Source: Corydoras sp. C115 (taxonomy: Eukaryota > Chordata > Actinopteri > Siluriformes > Callichthyidae). Taken from it: DNA of 64,000 nucleotides. Location: the NCBI GenBank assembly GCA_019802505.1, contig JAFMOC010000438.1, positions 40,001 through 104,000 on the forward strand, written 5' to 3'. The translations under genes were made by a program, and so were the position numbers. Below the pieces are notes generated by a model, which saw nothing but the letters and a program-made list of their open reading frames with translations, was not told where the DNA came from and did not search any database. Positions within the stretch are counted from its first letter, which is position 1, and the number at the start of each line of letters is the position of its first letter. Of this stretch, positions 31,628 to 43,000 are shown in pieces.

Positions 31628-31675
<48 letters not shown>
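30880..31675. repeat. GT-rich repeats and AT microsatellites in the mastl 3' flank
   Basis: GTGT/GTAT-rich sequence with a ~120-bp higher-order unit (TGCGTTTGGAGGTGTGTGTG at about 31273, 31374, 31482, 31562), plus AT repeats at 31223-31248 and 31630-31673. Probably within the 3' UTR or just beyond it. Confidence 0.9.
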
Positions 31676-31677
<2 letters not shown>

Positions 31678-32029
31678 GTTGTATATCTGTCTAATTAGGA
31701 GGCTAACGGGTATGCGCGGTCCTGCATGACTCTGTAAGGTCAGTAGTTGCGTCCCGGTGCCATCAGGACTCCTCACGCCTGTTCTAATCGGTTCTAATCA
31801 GTGTCGGGTCCCGGGGTCGACGTATTAACCACCATGAAATCAATAACTGTTTTTAAACGTTCTTCTTACCTCAGCATGTCCATTTAACATGACCTCAAGT
31901 CATGACCTGATTCTTATTGAGTGCAATGGGGGGGGGGGGGTGAGAGTCGGGGAGTTGGTGGGGGGGGCGGGGCTTTTTTTATCACTACACGTCACCTGTA
32001 AGCTGCAACGTTACGTCACATCATGTTTA

Positions 32030-32035
32030 AATAAA
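32030..32035 (+). terminator. candidate mastl polyadenylation signal
   Basis: AATAAA 1.3 kb past the stop codon, in AAATAAAAGCCTTTAATATT with GT-rich sequence downstream. It is the first canonical signal I found after the stop. Which site is used is not shown by sequence. Confidence 0.4.
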
Positions 32036-32099
32036 AGCCTTTAATATTGTAAGTTTGCGTTACTGAGTGCCGACCTAGACACGGGTCCATGTTCACTGA

Positions 32100-32715
32100 G
32101 GTCATGTGACTCTACAGAACCTTTACGAGAACCGTTCCAGAGTACGAAATAAAGACCCGGGTGCGAGTTGTAAAAGATTAAGGAAGGTTTATTCGTGCGT
32201 TTATTCGGGGTGCGAGGGCGGCGGCATTCACGGGGCGCCCCGGTTAAAGGAAGGTCGTCGTTTCGATAATAAAGATAGTGTTTCTAATAAAACAAGTGCA
32301 TCGTCTCCGAACAACTCTCTGATATACTATGCAAAAAGCAGATTCTTAGGAATATAGACTTCAGTGCTACCGTACAGTATGTTACAATTAAAATATACGT
32401 ATTTACAGAACATTATTTCCATTAGCATTATTAAATTATTATTAATTACAGCTGTGCAGAGGAATTAACGAGTTCAACATAGAGTTAACTAAACACAGGG
32501 TGATGAGGGAGGCATGGAAACGGGACGAGCAGCACTTTGAAGACGTGGGTCGTTCGTTTCGTAAATGTAACGAGGAACTGATTCCGAATCTAAATTCGAG
32601 TCTGGTTTCGGACCCGGGCCCTTCGTCCCGTCAGCTTCCCACAACGACGTCGGTCTTGATTTCTGATCTAGAATGCACCGCTGTACTGCTCGAGCACACT
32701 ACCTACATGTACCTG
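32100..32715. other. intergenic sequence, nothing recognised
   Basis: Between the mastl 3' flank and the hAT MITE. Short frames only, with no conserved domain or repeat identified. The 75-codon frame at 32500 looks accidental. Confidence 0.5.
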
Positions 32716-32724
32716 CTTCCATAC

Positions 32725-33114
32725 TAGGGGTGAGCTGCAATATTCGCTGATTCGTCAATTCGATTCGGAGAACCGTAGTCGACTATGAACCTCATAGTCG
32801 AATGTACCATTTTGACCACATGGGGGCGCCCATGGCTGCTGCTAAGCATTAGTTTTTACATGAAATGTCTTTTTCGTTATATATATAGCCTTTTGTCAAA
32901 TAAAATCATCCTAATTTCTGTTAATATTTTTTTAAATGATGTGTGCGCTTTAACAATAGGCTACACATTAATAAAGCAAGTAAAATATAAAAAAAAAATC
33001 TTTTTTTTTTAAAATATTTTCTTAAATTTTAACTGATTCGACTATCAGGCGACTATAGGGAAAATCTGCCGAATCAGATTCGACTATGAAAATCCTTAGT
33101 TGAAGACACCCCTA
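32725..33114 (-). mobile_element. hAT-type MITE, copy 2
   Basis: Opposite orientation to copies 1 and 3. TAGGGGTG...CACCCCTA ends with the 8-bp duplication TTCCATAC at 32717-32724 and 33115-33122. Confidence 0.95.
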
Positions 33115-33177
33115 TTCCATACTACATGTTAAAACAGTAGGCGAGTATGACTAGTGTGTCTGAATGTAGTATTCTAT

Positions 33178-34525
33178 TACCGTATTTTCCGGACTATAAG
33201 GCGCACCTAAAAGCCTAAAATTTTTCCCAGAAATCGGACGTGCGCCTTATAATCCGGTGCGCCTTATACGTGTACTGAGTTCCAAAATTCTATAAAAGTA
33301 TTGTTGTGCGACCGGGTGGTTTTTTTCCACACATCGCCGCCCTGCTGATCTGCGGCTCCATGCGCGCTCATCTCACAGAAAAGCCGAGTGAAGAAAATGA
33401 ATTGGGAGCTCGCCGTCATTCCGGGAGGATTAAATAAAGAACTGACCGCTGGACGTTGGGGTAAACGGGGCGTTTAAAGTAAAGTTGCGGGCGGCGTGGG
33501 AGCGATGAATGATAGACGGTGAACACACGTTTACTAAAACTCGGGAGGCGGCGGCGGGGCGAGTTACGCCACCGTCTGTGAATGGGTTGTGGACGTCTGG
33601 GCCGAGGGTTCTGCCGTGACCGTCGTCCGAGCTTTCGCGAAAGCCGGCGTCGTCGCCGAACGGCCGCCCGGAGACGAGACGGACTCGGACATCGATGAGA
33701 GGGAACACCGGAGTGCTCGATAGAGAACCAGCTTTTTAATTCAGACACAGAAGACGAGGACTTTGATGGATTTGTGGGAGAAGAGAGATTAAAATAATGT
33801 GTGTTTTATTAAGTAGTAGAATAAACTTCAATTATAAATCAGCGTTCTGCATCCTTTACTTTTCTTGTAGATCGTATGTTTTAGCGAGTGTCTTATAATA
33901 CGCTGCCGTACAGAATAAGTACCGTACAGAAATAGAGTCCCTAATTCAGACTGCGCCTTATAGTACGGTGCACCTTATACGTGTACTGAGTTCCAAATTC
34001 TATAAAAGTGTTGTTGTGCGAGCGAAAATTAATCCGGAGCTCGCCGTCATTCTGGGAGGATTAAATAAAGAACTCCGGCCGCTGGACGTTGGCGTAAACG
34101 GGGCGTTTAAAGTAAAGTCGCGGGCGGCGTGGGAGCGATGGACGATAGACGAGAACACACGTTTACTAAAACTCAGGAGGCGGCGGCGGGGCAAGTTACG
34201 CCACCGTCTGTGAACGGGTTGTGGACGCCTGGGCTGAGGGTTCTGCCGTGACCGTCGTCCGAGCTTTCGCGAAAGCCGGAGACGTCGCCGAACGGCCGCC
34301 CGGAGACGAGACGGACTCGGACATCGATGAGGGGGAACCCGGACCCAAACCTCGATGGATTTGAGGGAGAAGAGTGATTAAAATAATGTGTGTTTTATCA
34401 AGTAGTAGAATAAACTTCTTGTGTTTCAGCGAGTGCCTTATAATACGCTGCCGTACAGAAATAAAGTCTGTAATTGAGACTGCGCCTTATAATCCGGTGC
34501 GCCTTATGGTCCGGAAAATACGGTA
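33178..34525 (+). mobile_element. pogo-like DNA transposon remnant B with internal duplication
   Basis: Same ends as remnant A (TACCGTATTTTCCGGACTAT left; CCGGAAAATACGGTA right). The transposase-like segment occurs twice inside, at about 33395-33790 and 34020-34390, separated by CCTTATAGTACGGTGCACCT. Both are frameshifted relative to each other and neither holds a complete catalytic domain. Confidence 0.75.
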
Positions 34526-34690
34526 GTTTTACACTGAGCAGACACATACTTGCCTACTGCTTTAACGTACTGTGTAGTATGGAAGTAGGCATTTCCGAAT
34601 CCGAAATCAAATACTAGGCAGTAAAAACTTCGTTGAATCTAGTACACACTGCTTTAGTGGTAGTACAGGAGATGTGTGTGTAGTATGTAC

Positions 34691-35090
34691 TAGGGGTGTA
34701 TTCAACTAAAGATTTTCATAGTCGAATCTGATTCGTCAGATTTTCCCTATAGTCGACTGATCGAATCAGTTAAAATTTCACCACAAGATGGCGCTATAAG
34801 CGTAGTTTTTAAAAAACTTTTTAAAAATTTTTTACTTGTTTTTCTAACAAAAGAAAACCTTTTTTTTGTTTTTCTTTTTTCTTTTTTTTTCTAGACATTA
34901 GGATGATTTTATTTGACAAAAGGCTATATATATAACGAAAACAAAGACATTTCACGTAAAAACTAATGCTTAGCAGCAGCCATGGGCGCCCCCATGTGGT
35001 CAAAATGGTACATTCGACTATGAGGTTCATAGTCGACTACGGTTCTCCGAATCGAATCGTCGAATCAGCGAATATTGCAGCTCACCCCTA
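34691..35090 (+). mobile_element. hAT-type MITE, copy 3
   Basis: TAGGGGTG...CACCCCTA ends with 8-bp duplication GTATGTAC at 34683-34690 and 35091-35098. Uninterrupted, about 400 bp, so it serves as the reference copy. Confidence 0.95.
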
Positions 35091-35339
35091 GTATGTACTA
35101 TTCTAAGCTGGATCTAGTACACTCTGAGCAGTAGGCGAGTATGTAGTATGCATACCTTGTTGCCGAATGAGAGTGGAGATGCTGACGTAGCTAAATATTT
35201 ACATCTTGTGTGCGTGTGGTGGGTGGGTGGGTGGGTAGGTGGGGGTGACGTTGGGAACAGCACAGGCGGTGGTTTCAAATCAATCAACACTGAGAATGAT
35301 GGTCTGGATGGTTAGATCCACCGCCTTATTTCTCCCCTG

Positions 35340-35690
35340 ACTGTCCACAGTACGTCCTCCACTTACCCTAGAGATGGACTTTGTAGTTCTCTAATTCCAG
35401 ACCGTAGTCCATCCATTGGTTCGCCGTTCTCTGTTGGTCAGGAGCATCACAGAACATCATTTGGGTGGTGGATTCATTGTGGATTGCTGTAGTTCCATTT
35501 AAACACCTCGGTCACACAGCCGGGATAGGACTCGATGCACCCACCCAACCCAATAACCCCTGCTCTGTGGTGGTACGATTGGGGTTCTGGGCGTTAGAGA
35601 ACAGAGGACACAGATGGACTACAGAGTGGACGTGGAGAACTACAAAGTCCGGACGTGGAACTGAACATGGACCTAAAGGGGGCGTGTCCA
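35340..35690. repeat. dispersed GGACTTTGTAGTTCT-type repeat
   Basis: Compact copy running from CAGTACGTCCTCCACTTACC to GAACTACAAAGTCCGGACGT, with internal deletions. Confidence 0.8.
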
Positions 35691-35699
35691 GACTTTCGA

Positions 35700-36220
35700 T
35701 TGGCTGTGTAGTGTCCCCTTAAAATAGACGAAGCTCCCGTCTCATTGGCTCATTTAATGAGACGTCTTAATTACAGCGCAACTACGGGAAGTGCTCGTTA
35801 GCGGCTTCACACCTCACGGCGGTCGTCACGGTTTCGCCGATGTGAGGGGCGTGGCAGCAACGTTCTAAAGCCCTATGAGGTTTCAATACGAAAGAACTAG
35901 AACGCAGGTCGTCGTCTGTACTACGTCTTCATACTCCGTACTTACTCGAGCCGAGCCGTTAGAACCTCGGTACTTTACAGTATGCTAAAAAAGAAAAAGA
36001 AAAGCCAGTAGGTGGCGCTGCACTCGTCCAGGCGCTCGCCGTTAAAGTGCCGTCGTGGCGTCAGGGACGCGGGCGAGGAGTTCAGGCTTCACTCGGAACC
36101 CCGGCAGAGCAGAACCCCCGTCTTAATGGAGCTTCCTAAGAAAGACCCAGAGTTAGAACCCTCACTGGCCACTTTATTAGGTACGTTTTCAGATTATCTC
36201 ATGTTATTGTATTATCTCAT
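35700..36220. other. intergenic sequence, nothing recognised
   Basis: No exon-like stretch, repeat family or RNA gene identified between the repeat at 35340 and the V-SINEs before acbd5. Confidence 0.5.
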
Positions 36221-36224
36221 GTTA

Positions 36225-36465
36225 TTGTATTATCTCATGTTCCACTTTATCCTCCACTAGGGTTCCGGGGCATCCAGTGGAGAACGTTTCGGACAATTTG
36301 GGGCATCCAATTGATCTTAAATCCATGTTTTTGGGCCATGGGAGAAAACCGGAGAACCCGGAGTAAACCCACACGGACACGGGGAGAACATGGAAACTCG
36401 ACCCAGATTGCGAATCGAACCTGCATCCCCAACGCCGAGAGGAGAACATGCCAACCACCGAGCTG
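36225..36465 (-). mobile_element. degenerate V-SINE
   Basis: Keeps CCGGGGCATCCAGTGGAGAA and GAGAAAACCGGAGAACCCGG but lacks the GT-rich middle. Confidence 0.82.
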
Positions 36466-36499
36466 CTCATAATCTGATCTCATTATATTAATTTTTAAT

Positions 36500-36815
36500 C
36501 CTCCACTAGGGTAATGTGTGGGGTTCCCCATGCCCATCCAGGGGAGAACGTTTCGGGCGCTGGGCAGATACACCCAGGACAGGATGCCAATCTATCACTG
36601 GACACACACTCACTCACACACACTCTCTATGGGGCAATTTGGAGCTTTCAATTGACCTTGAATCCATGTTTTTGGACTGTGGGAGGAAACCGGAGAACCC
36701 GAAGGAAACCCATACGGACACGGGGAGAACATGGAAACTCCACCCAGATTGGGATTCGAACCGGGAAACCCCAGCGCTGAGAGGAGAACATGCTAAACAC
36801 TAAAACACAGTGCCG
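36500..36815 (-). mobile_element. V-SINE
   Basis: Complete body with small changes, head ending CACAGTGCCGCCC. About 70 bp beyond the acbd5 polyadenylation signal. Confidence 0.9.
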
Positions 36816-36884
36816 CCCACTTAAAGTAAACCATTGGGAACAACATGATTTAAAGTAAATGGAACGTGGAACGTACCATGAGGT

Positions 36885-36890
36885 TTTATT
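36885..36890 (-). terminator. acbd5: acbd5 polyadenylation signal
   Basis: On the minus strand AATAAA begins 13 nt after the stop codon. It would give a 3' UTR of only a few tens of bases, and it supports the stop at 36906-36904. Confidence 0.6.
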
Positions 36891-36903
36891 GAGGAGGCGG
36901 TGT

Positions 36904-37017
36904 TTACCTTCGTCGCCGCTGAAGGTACAGACGAATCAACCACTGAGTAACAAACGGCCAGACGAGTGCGAAGACCACGGTGCCGGGGGAAACGTCGAAG
37001 GGCCACCAGGACGGGTT
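36904..37017 (-). CDS. acbd5: acbd5 exon 11 (tail anchor and stop)
   Basis: Encodes NPSWWPFDVSPGTVVFALVW then PFVTQWLIRLYLQRRRR and TAA. Human ends QRRRRKLN, so three residues are missing here unless the GTAAAC overlapping the stop is used as a donor to a tiny further exon. Acceptor CTATACAG. Confidence 0.93.
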   Translation of the reverse strand, partial: NPSWWPFDVSPGTVVFALVWPFVTQWLIRLYLQRRRR

Positions 37018-40000
37018 CTGTATAGAGTAGGACAGCACATCATCATCTCAAAGTGCTTTAGAGTATTCCAAACCTCAACCCCCAAAGAGAAAAGCTTATG
37101 GAATGAATTAGAACTGAGACTGTAGCTTTGTGTGCTGTACCCCACTGCATCCCACACTTTGCATTGCGCTTGGTGATGTCAGACCTGGACGAGGAAGCTT
37201 CTCCATGGAAATCCGTTCCATGACGCTCCAGACCGCCAAACTAGGTGGTCAGATCAGCTCAGGAACCGAGTGTGGAGAACTTCACCAAATGGGTTTCCAT
37301 GGAGAAGGCCACCTAAAGTTTGGAGGTCTGAAGGTTCATGGGTTTCCATGGAGAAGGCCACCTAAAGTTTGGAGGTCTGAAGTTTCATGGAACAGGTTTC
37401 CATGGAGATGGCCACCTAAAGTTTGGAGGTCTGAAGGTTCATGGAATGGGTTTCCATGGAGCGGGCCACCTAAAGTTTGGAGGTCTGAAGGTTCATGGAA
37501 TGGGTTTCCATGGAGAATGCCACCTAAATTCTGGAGGTCTGAAGGTTCATGGAATGGGTTTCCATGGAGAATGCCACCTAAGGTTTGGAGGTTTGAAGGT
37601 TCATGGAATGGATTTCCATGGAGAGGGCCACCTAAAGTTTGGAGGTCTGAAGGTTCATGGAATGAGTTTCCATGGAGAAGGCCACCTAAAATTTGGAGAT
37701 CTGAAGGTGCATGGAATGGGTTTCCATGGAGAAGGCCACCTAAAGTTTGAAGGTCTGAAGGTTCATGGAATGGGTTTCCATGGAGAGGGCCACCTAAGGT
37801 TTGGAGGTTTGAAGGTTCATGGAATGGGTTTCCATGGAGAGGGCAACCTAAAGTTTGAAGGTCTGAAGGTTCATGGAATGGGTTTCCATGGAGAATGCCA
37901 TCTTAATTCTGGAGTTCTGAGGTTCATGGAATGGGTTTCCATAGAGAGGGCCACCTAAGGTTTTAAGGTCTGAAGGTTCATGGAATGGGTTTCCATGGAG
38001 AAGCCCATCTAAAGTTTGGAGGTCTTGAAGGTTCATGGAATGGGTTTCCATGGAGAATGCCACCTAAATTCTGGAGGTCTGAAGGTTCATGGAATGGGTT
38101 TCCATGGAGAGGGCCACCTAAAGTTTGGAGGTCTGAAGGTTCATGGACTCTGCCCTATGACATCATACTACACTGACCTGCTGTGGTATTTTACATGCTC
38201 CAACACCAGGGGGCAGAGTTAGTGTGCATCACAATCACCTCCACTTTGTTATAATGTCACCATTATTGGTGGGCGTCCTATCCCGGTACCACACTGGAAT
38301 ACAGTGAGCTCCCGAGCGAGACCCCGTCTGTGAGTCTCGTTAGTACTTACGTTCTTATTTATGTCTTTTATTTAACGTACCTTGCGATTCTTTCTGGCCG
38401 GGGGCTGAAGGTATTCCGCAGACAAGGCCACTGACCTCGCCTGAAAAAAAAAACATTTATAATATTTACACAACTTAGAACTTAGACTTAGAACCGGATC
38501 CACCATCAGACCCTTTCATTATCTTCCACTTAATCCTCATGGGGTTCCGCATGCCCATCCAGGGGAGAACGTTGGGCGCTGGGCAGAAACACCCAGGAGA
38601 GGACGACAATCTATCACTGGACACACACTCACAAACACTCTCTATATGGGGCAATTTGGAGCATTCCATTCACCTTGAATCCATGTTTTTGGACTGTGGG
38701 AGGGAACCGGAGAACCCGGAGGAACCCCATGCGGACACGAGGAGAACATGGAAACTCCACCCAGATCGGGATTCGAAGCGGGAATCCCTAGCGCTGAGAG
38801 GAGAACATGCAAATCAATCAGGCACTGTGCCGCCCGCCTTAGAACCTCGTTTTCTTTATTTAAATTGCGAGTTCTTGCTGTTTTAATTTTTTTTATTAAA
38901 TACATTTTACAGACGCAGTGGAACGATTGGTGGGCGTGGTCACGGCCCGTAGTTGACGAGGTTTACGGCGGTTAACTCGTTGCCTGGTCCTCAAAAATTA
39001 ATCAGACACATGGGGCAAGCAGTGCAGGGCAAAGTAGAGGGTATTAATAGTATTAATAAGGCGGGCCTACACCTCCACCCATCGCAATCAATCACACCAC
39101 ATATAGGGGGCGCCACTCCTGTGTGTATATATTAACATCCTCACCTGCGAGGCTGTGAGTGCCTCCAGCGTGTGCAGCCGTTCTAGGACGCTCTGCATGT
39201 CGTCCTGCAGCCGCGCCAAGGCGGCGACTATCTGCTCGTTCAGATCGGCGCCGCCGGCCTCGCCGGATCCCCGCCCATCCTCGTCACCTCCTCCACCCGC
39301 CAACGACCCCGCCAATCCTGATCCGGAACCCGCAGACCTCGAACCTGATGCAGAGGACACACGAGGTAAGTCAACCGTGAACCGAGAGGTATGGGAACGC
39401 AACTAACAGTGCATACGTATATGAAAGCAATACAGTGAATGAGGTTAGAAAAAGTGGGCGGGGCCTGGTAGTAGCTTGTCACATCAAAGGTCGGGAGAGG
39501 TTAGAATTTGGAACGGCGCTGATATCGCAAACTTGAAAACAAAGAAATACTGCAGCGGAATGGGACGAAAATGGGCGTGGCTGGGTGTGTTCGGGGGGGG
39601 CCCCAATCAGTCTGTGGTTTGAGGTGGTGGGTGTGTCTGCAAATTTCGAAATTTGCGAATTTCGTGTTTGTAGCTCGAAAATTGACAGAATTACGCCACT
39701 TTAAAAATCTGATTTATTTTTCCCATAGGCAATGAACTAAGCTAATTTTGTAGAGTGCTCAGGAGTGAAGGAAGAGTGCGATCACTCTGCAATTTTAGGA
39801 GCCCACTCTCGCTACAGCTGTCTCCGACTCCGGCGAATTTAGTTTTTGTAGCTCAAAAATTGACTGAATTACGCTACTTTAAAAATAGATTTTTTTCCCC
39901 ATAGGAAATGAACTAAGGTGATATTTGAAGAGTGCTCATGAGTGAAGGAAGAGTGCAATCACTCTGCAATTTTACGAGCCCACTCTCGCTACAGCCATCT

Positions 40001-43000
40001 CTGACTCTGGCAAATTTATTTTTTGTAGCTCAAAAATTGACAGAATTACGCCACTTTAAAAATCAGATTTTTTTCCCCATAGAAAACAAACTAAGCTAAC
40101 TTTGAAGAGCGCTCAGAAGTGAAGGAAGAGTGCAATCACTCTGCAATTTTATAAGCCCACTCTTACTCCAGCCTTCTCCGACTCTGGCGAATTTAGTTTT
40201 TGTAGCACAAAAATTGCCCGAATTACGGCATTTAAATCGGAATTTTTTTTCCATAGGAAATGAACTAAGCTAATATTTGAAGAGTGATCAGGAGTGAAGG
40301 AAGAGTGAGATCACTCTGCAATTTTATGAGCCCACTCACGCTACGGCCTTCTCCGACTCTGGCGAATTTAATTTTTGTAGCTCAAAAATGTATTGAATTA
40401 CGCCACTTTAAAAATCAGATTTTTTTTTCCCATCTGAAACGAACTAAGCTAACTTTGAAGAGTGCTCAGTAGTGAAGGAAGAGTGCGATCACTCTGCAGT
40501 TTTACGAGCCCACTCTTACTCCAGCTGTCTCCGACTCCAGCAAATTTTGTTTTTGTATCTTGAAAATTGACTGAATTACGGCATTTTAAAAATCTGAATT
40601 TTGTCCCATAGGAAATGCACTAAGCTAACATTTGAAGAGTGATCAGGAGTGAAGAATGGGTGCGACCACTCTGTAATTTTACGAGCCGTTTATGGCTCTG
40701 GCGAATTTCGTTTTTGTAGCTCAAAAATTGCCCGAATTACGCAAGTGCGAATAACACCGTAATGCAAAGTGAATGGGGAATTTTGTGCTCGGAAAAACGG
40801 GAATATCTCAGGAACGATTCTACCGATCCCTTAGCCGTACACAAGCCCACATGTCACCGATGAGCCGGGCGTGTCCAGCGAAAATCGTGGCGATAGCTCG
40901 AAAGTTGCGGGAGGAGAAACGGCGACAATAATGAAAATTGGATAGCAATAGTGTGATTGCCTTATATGGCAATGACATCAACCAGGAAAGTGATATCATA
41001 ATGGGGGGGGGGGGGGGGGGAGACTCTTGTCTCTTGTCGTGTATGGGCCCAGCACCCAAAATGTCACCACTCCCCCCGATTTTTAATTCTGATTTATGTT
41101 TTGACCCCTCGGGCCTTCCAGCCAATCATATCTGCTGCGTATCCTCTTCGTTGAGTTGAGCATGTTCTCCCCGATCGTCGCCTACACCAATTCCATCGCC
41201 GTAATCGCGCCTCGTCTCTCGTGAGTTCCACACGTACCTCGCCCTCTCTTGACGTGGGAACCGCCCGCTCTGTTGGCGCCCACACCGTGGCGCTGCGCTC
41301 CTCCTCCCCCTCCCCCGCTGGTCTTCCCGTCCTCCCCGCCGTGCTGCATCCCTTCGCGTCCTCTCAGCAGGACCTCGGCGTCTCCCTCCGGCGAGGGCGG
41401 CTCCTCCTGAGCGCCGTCCTCCCGACGGGCCCTCGCGCCCGTCTCGCTGTTCTGCGGGGCAGACGGTGGAACGTCGGTCAGGCGGCCGTGCAAGGAGCAC
41501 GCAGGAGTGGCGTGGCGTCGTGTTCTCACCTCCTCGGCACCGAACTGATCCACGGAGTCGCAGTACACCTCGCCGTCCGAGTCGCTCGCCACGTGATGGT
41601 CGCCGCGTAGATCATCACCGTCGTCTAGAGACACGGACAAAAGAACCTTGAGTTCTCTGGTATGGGCGCTGGGCAGATACACCCAGGAGAGGGCGCTAAT
41701 CTATCACTGGGCACTCACACACACACACTAAATATATATTCATTCATTCATTCATTCATTATCTTCTGCTTTATCCTCTATTAGGGTTGAAGGGTTCCCC
41801 ATCCAGGGGAGAACGTCTCGGGCGCTGGGCAGATACACCCAGGACAGGACACCAATCCATCGCTGGACACACACTCACTCACACAGACACACTCTATATG
41901 GGGCAATTTGGAGAACTCAATTGACCTTGATCCATGTTTTTGGACTGTGGGAGGAAACCGGAGAACCCGGAGGAAACCCACGTGGAAACGGGGAGGACAT
42001 GGAAACTCCACCCAGATGGGGATTCGAACCGGGAATCCCTAGTGCTGAGAGGAGAACATGCTAAACCACTAAGCCACCATGCCGCCACTATTGGAAACAT
42101 GCTGACCTCATTATATTCCTACTGGGGAAGGGGGGGTTCACCATGCCCATCCAGGGGAGAACGTTTCGGGCGCTGGGCAGATACACCCAGGAGAGGGCGC
42201 CAATCTATCACTGGGCACACACACACTCACTCACACACTACATAGGGGCAATTTGGAACATTATGAGGTATTGGAAACATGCTGACCTCATTATATTCCT
42301 ATAGGGGGAGGGAGGGTTCCCCATGCCCATCCAGGGGACAACACATACTGTGTGGGGCAATTTAGAGTATTCCATTTACCTTGAATCCATGTTTTTGGAC
42401 TCGTGGCTTGCTCTTTGAGAGCTATATAAATAAAGGATGGTAAACCTAAAACGCTTTTCCTATGGGGGCATGGGGTAGGGGTCACCCCTGCCCCGCCTCA
42501 TGGGAACATAGGGATGGGAGGGCATGTTATACCGCCCATCCGCCCAGCAGTGAGGTAGTACCAATCGCAGTTCCAATTCATTCCAAAATTCAGCAGTGAG
42601 GTAGCACCAATCTCAGTTCCAATTCATTACAAAATTCAGCAGTGAGGTAGTACCAATCTCAGTTCCAATTCATTCCAAAAGTCCAAAAAGTACCAATGTA
42701 CCAATAAAAGTACCAATGAAGTCCAATTCATTCCAAAGAACCAAAAAGTACCGATCTCAGTTCCAATTCATTCCAAAAGTCAGCAGTGAGGTAGTACCAA
42801 TCTCAGTTCCAATTCATTCCAAGATTCAGCAGTGAGGTAGTACCAATCTCAGTTCCAATTCATTCCAAAAGTCCAAAAAGTACCAATGTACCAATAAAAG
42901 TACCAATGAAGTCCAATTCATTCCAAAAGACCAAAAAGTACCAATCTCAGTTCCAATTCATTCCAAAAGTCTTGGATGGTGATCTTCCACCCAACCAACG

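Noticed and set aside
37130..38222. Repeat-protein gene on the plus strand
   Set aside because: The 54-bp unit is a multiple of three and stop-free in two frames. It lies in an acbd5 intron on the other strand, with no splice or start evidence.
41182..41682. One continuous 166-codon acbd5 exon
   Set aside because: The frame spans a 78-bp intron (41452-41529) with strong GT-AG ends, and removing it restores homology to ACBD5.
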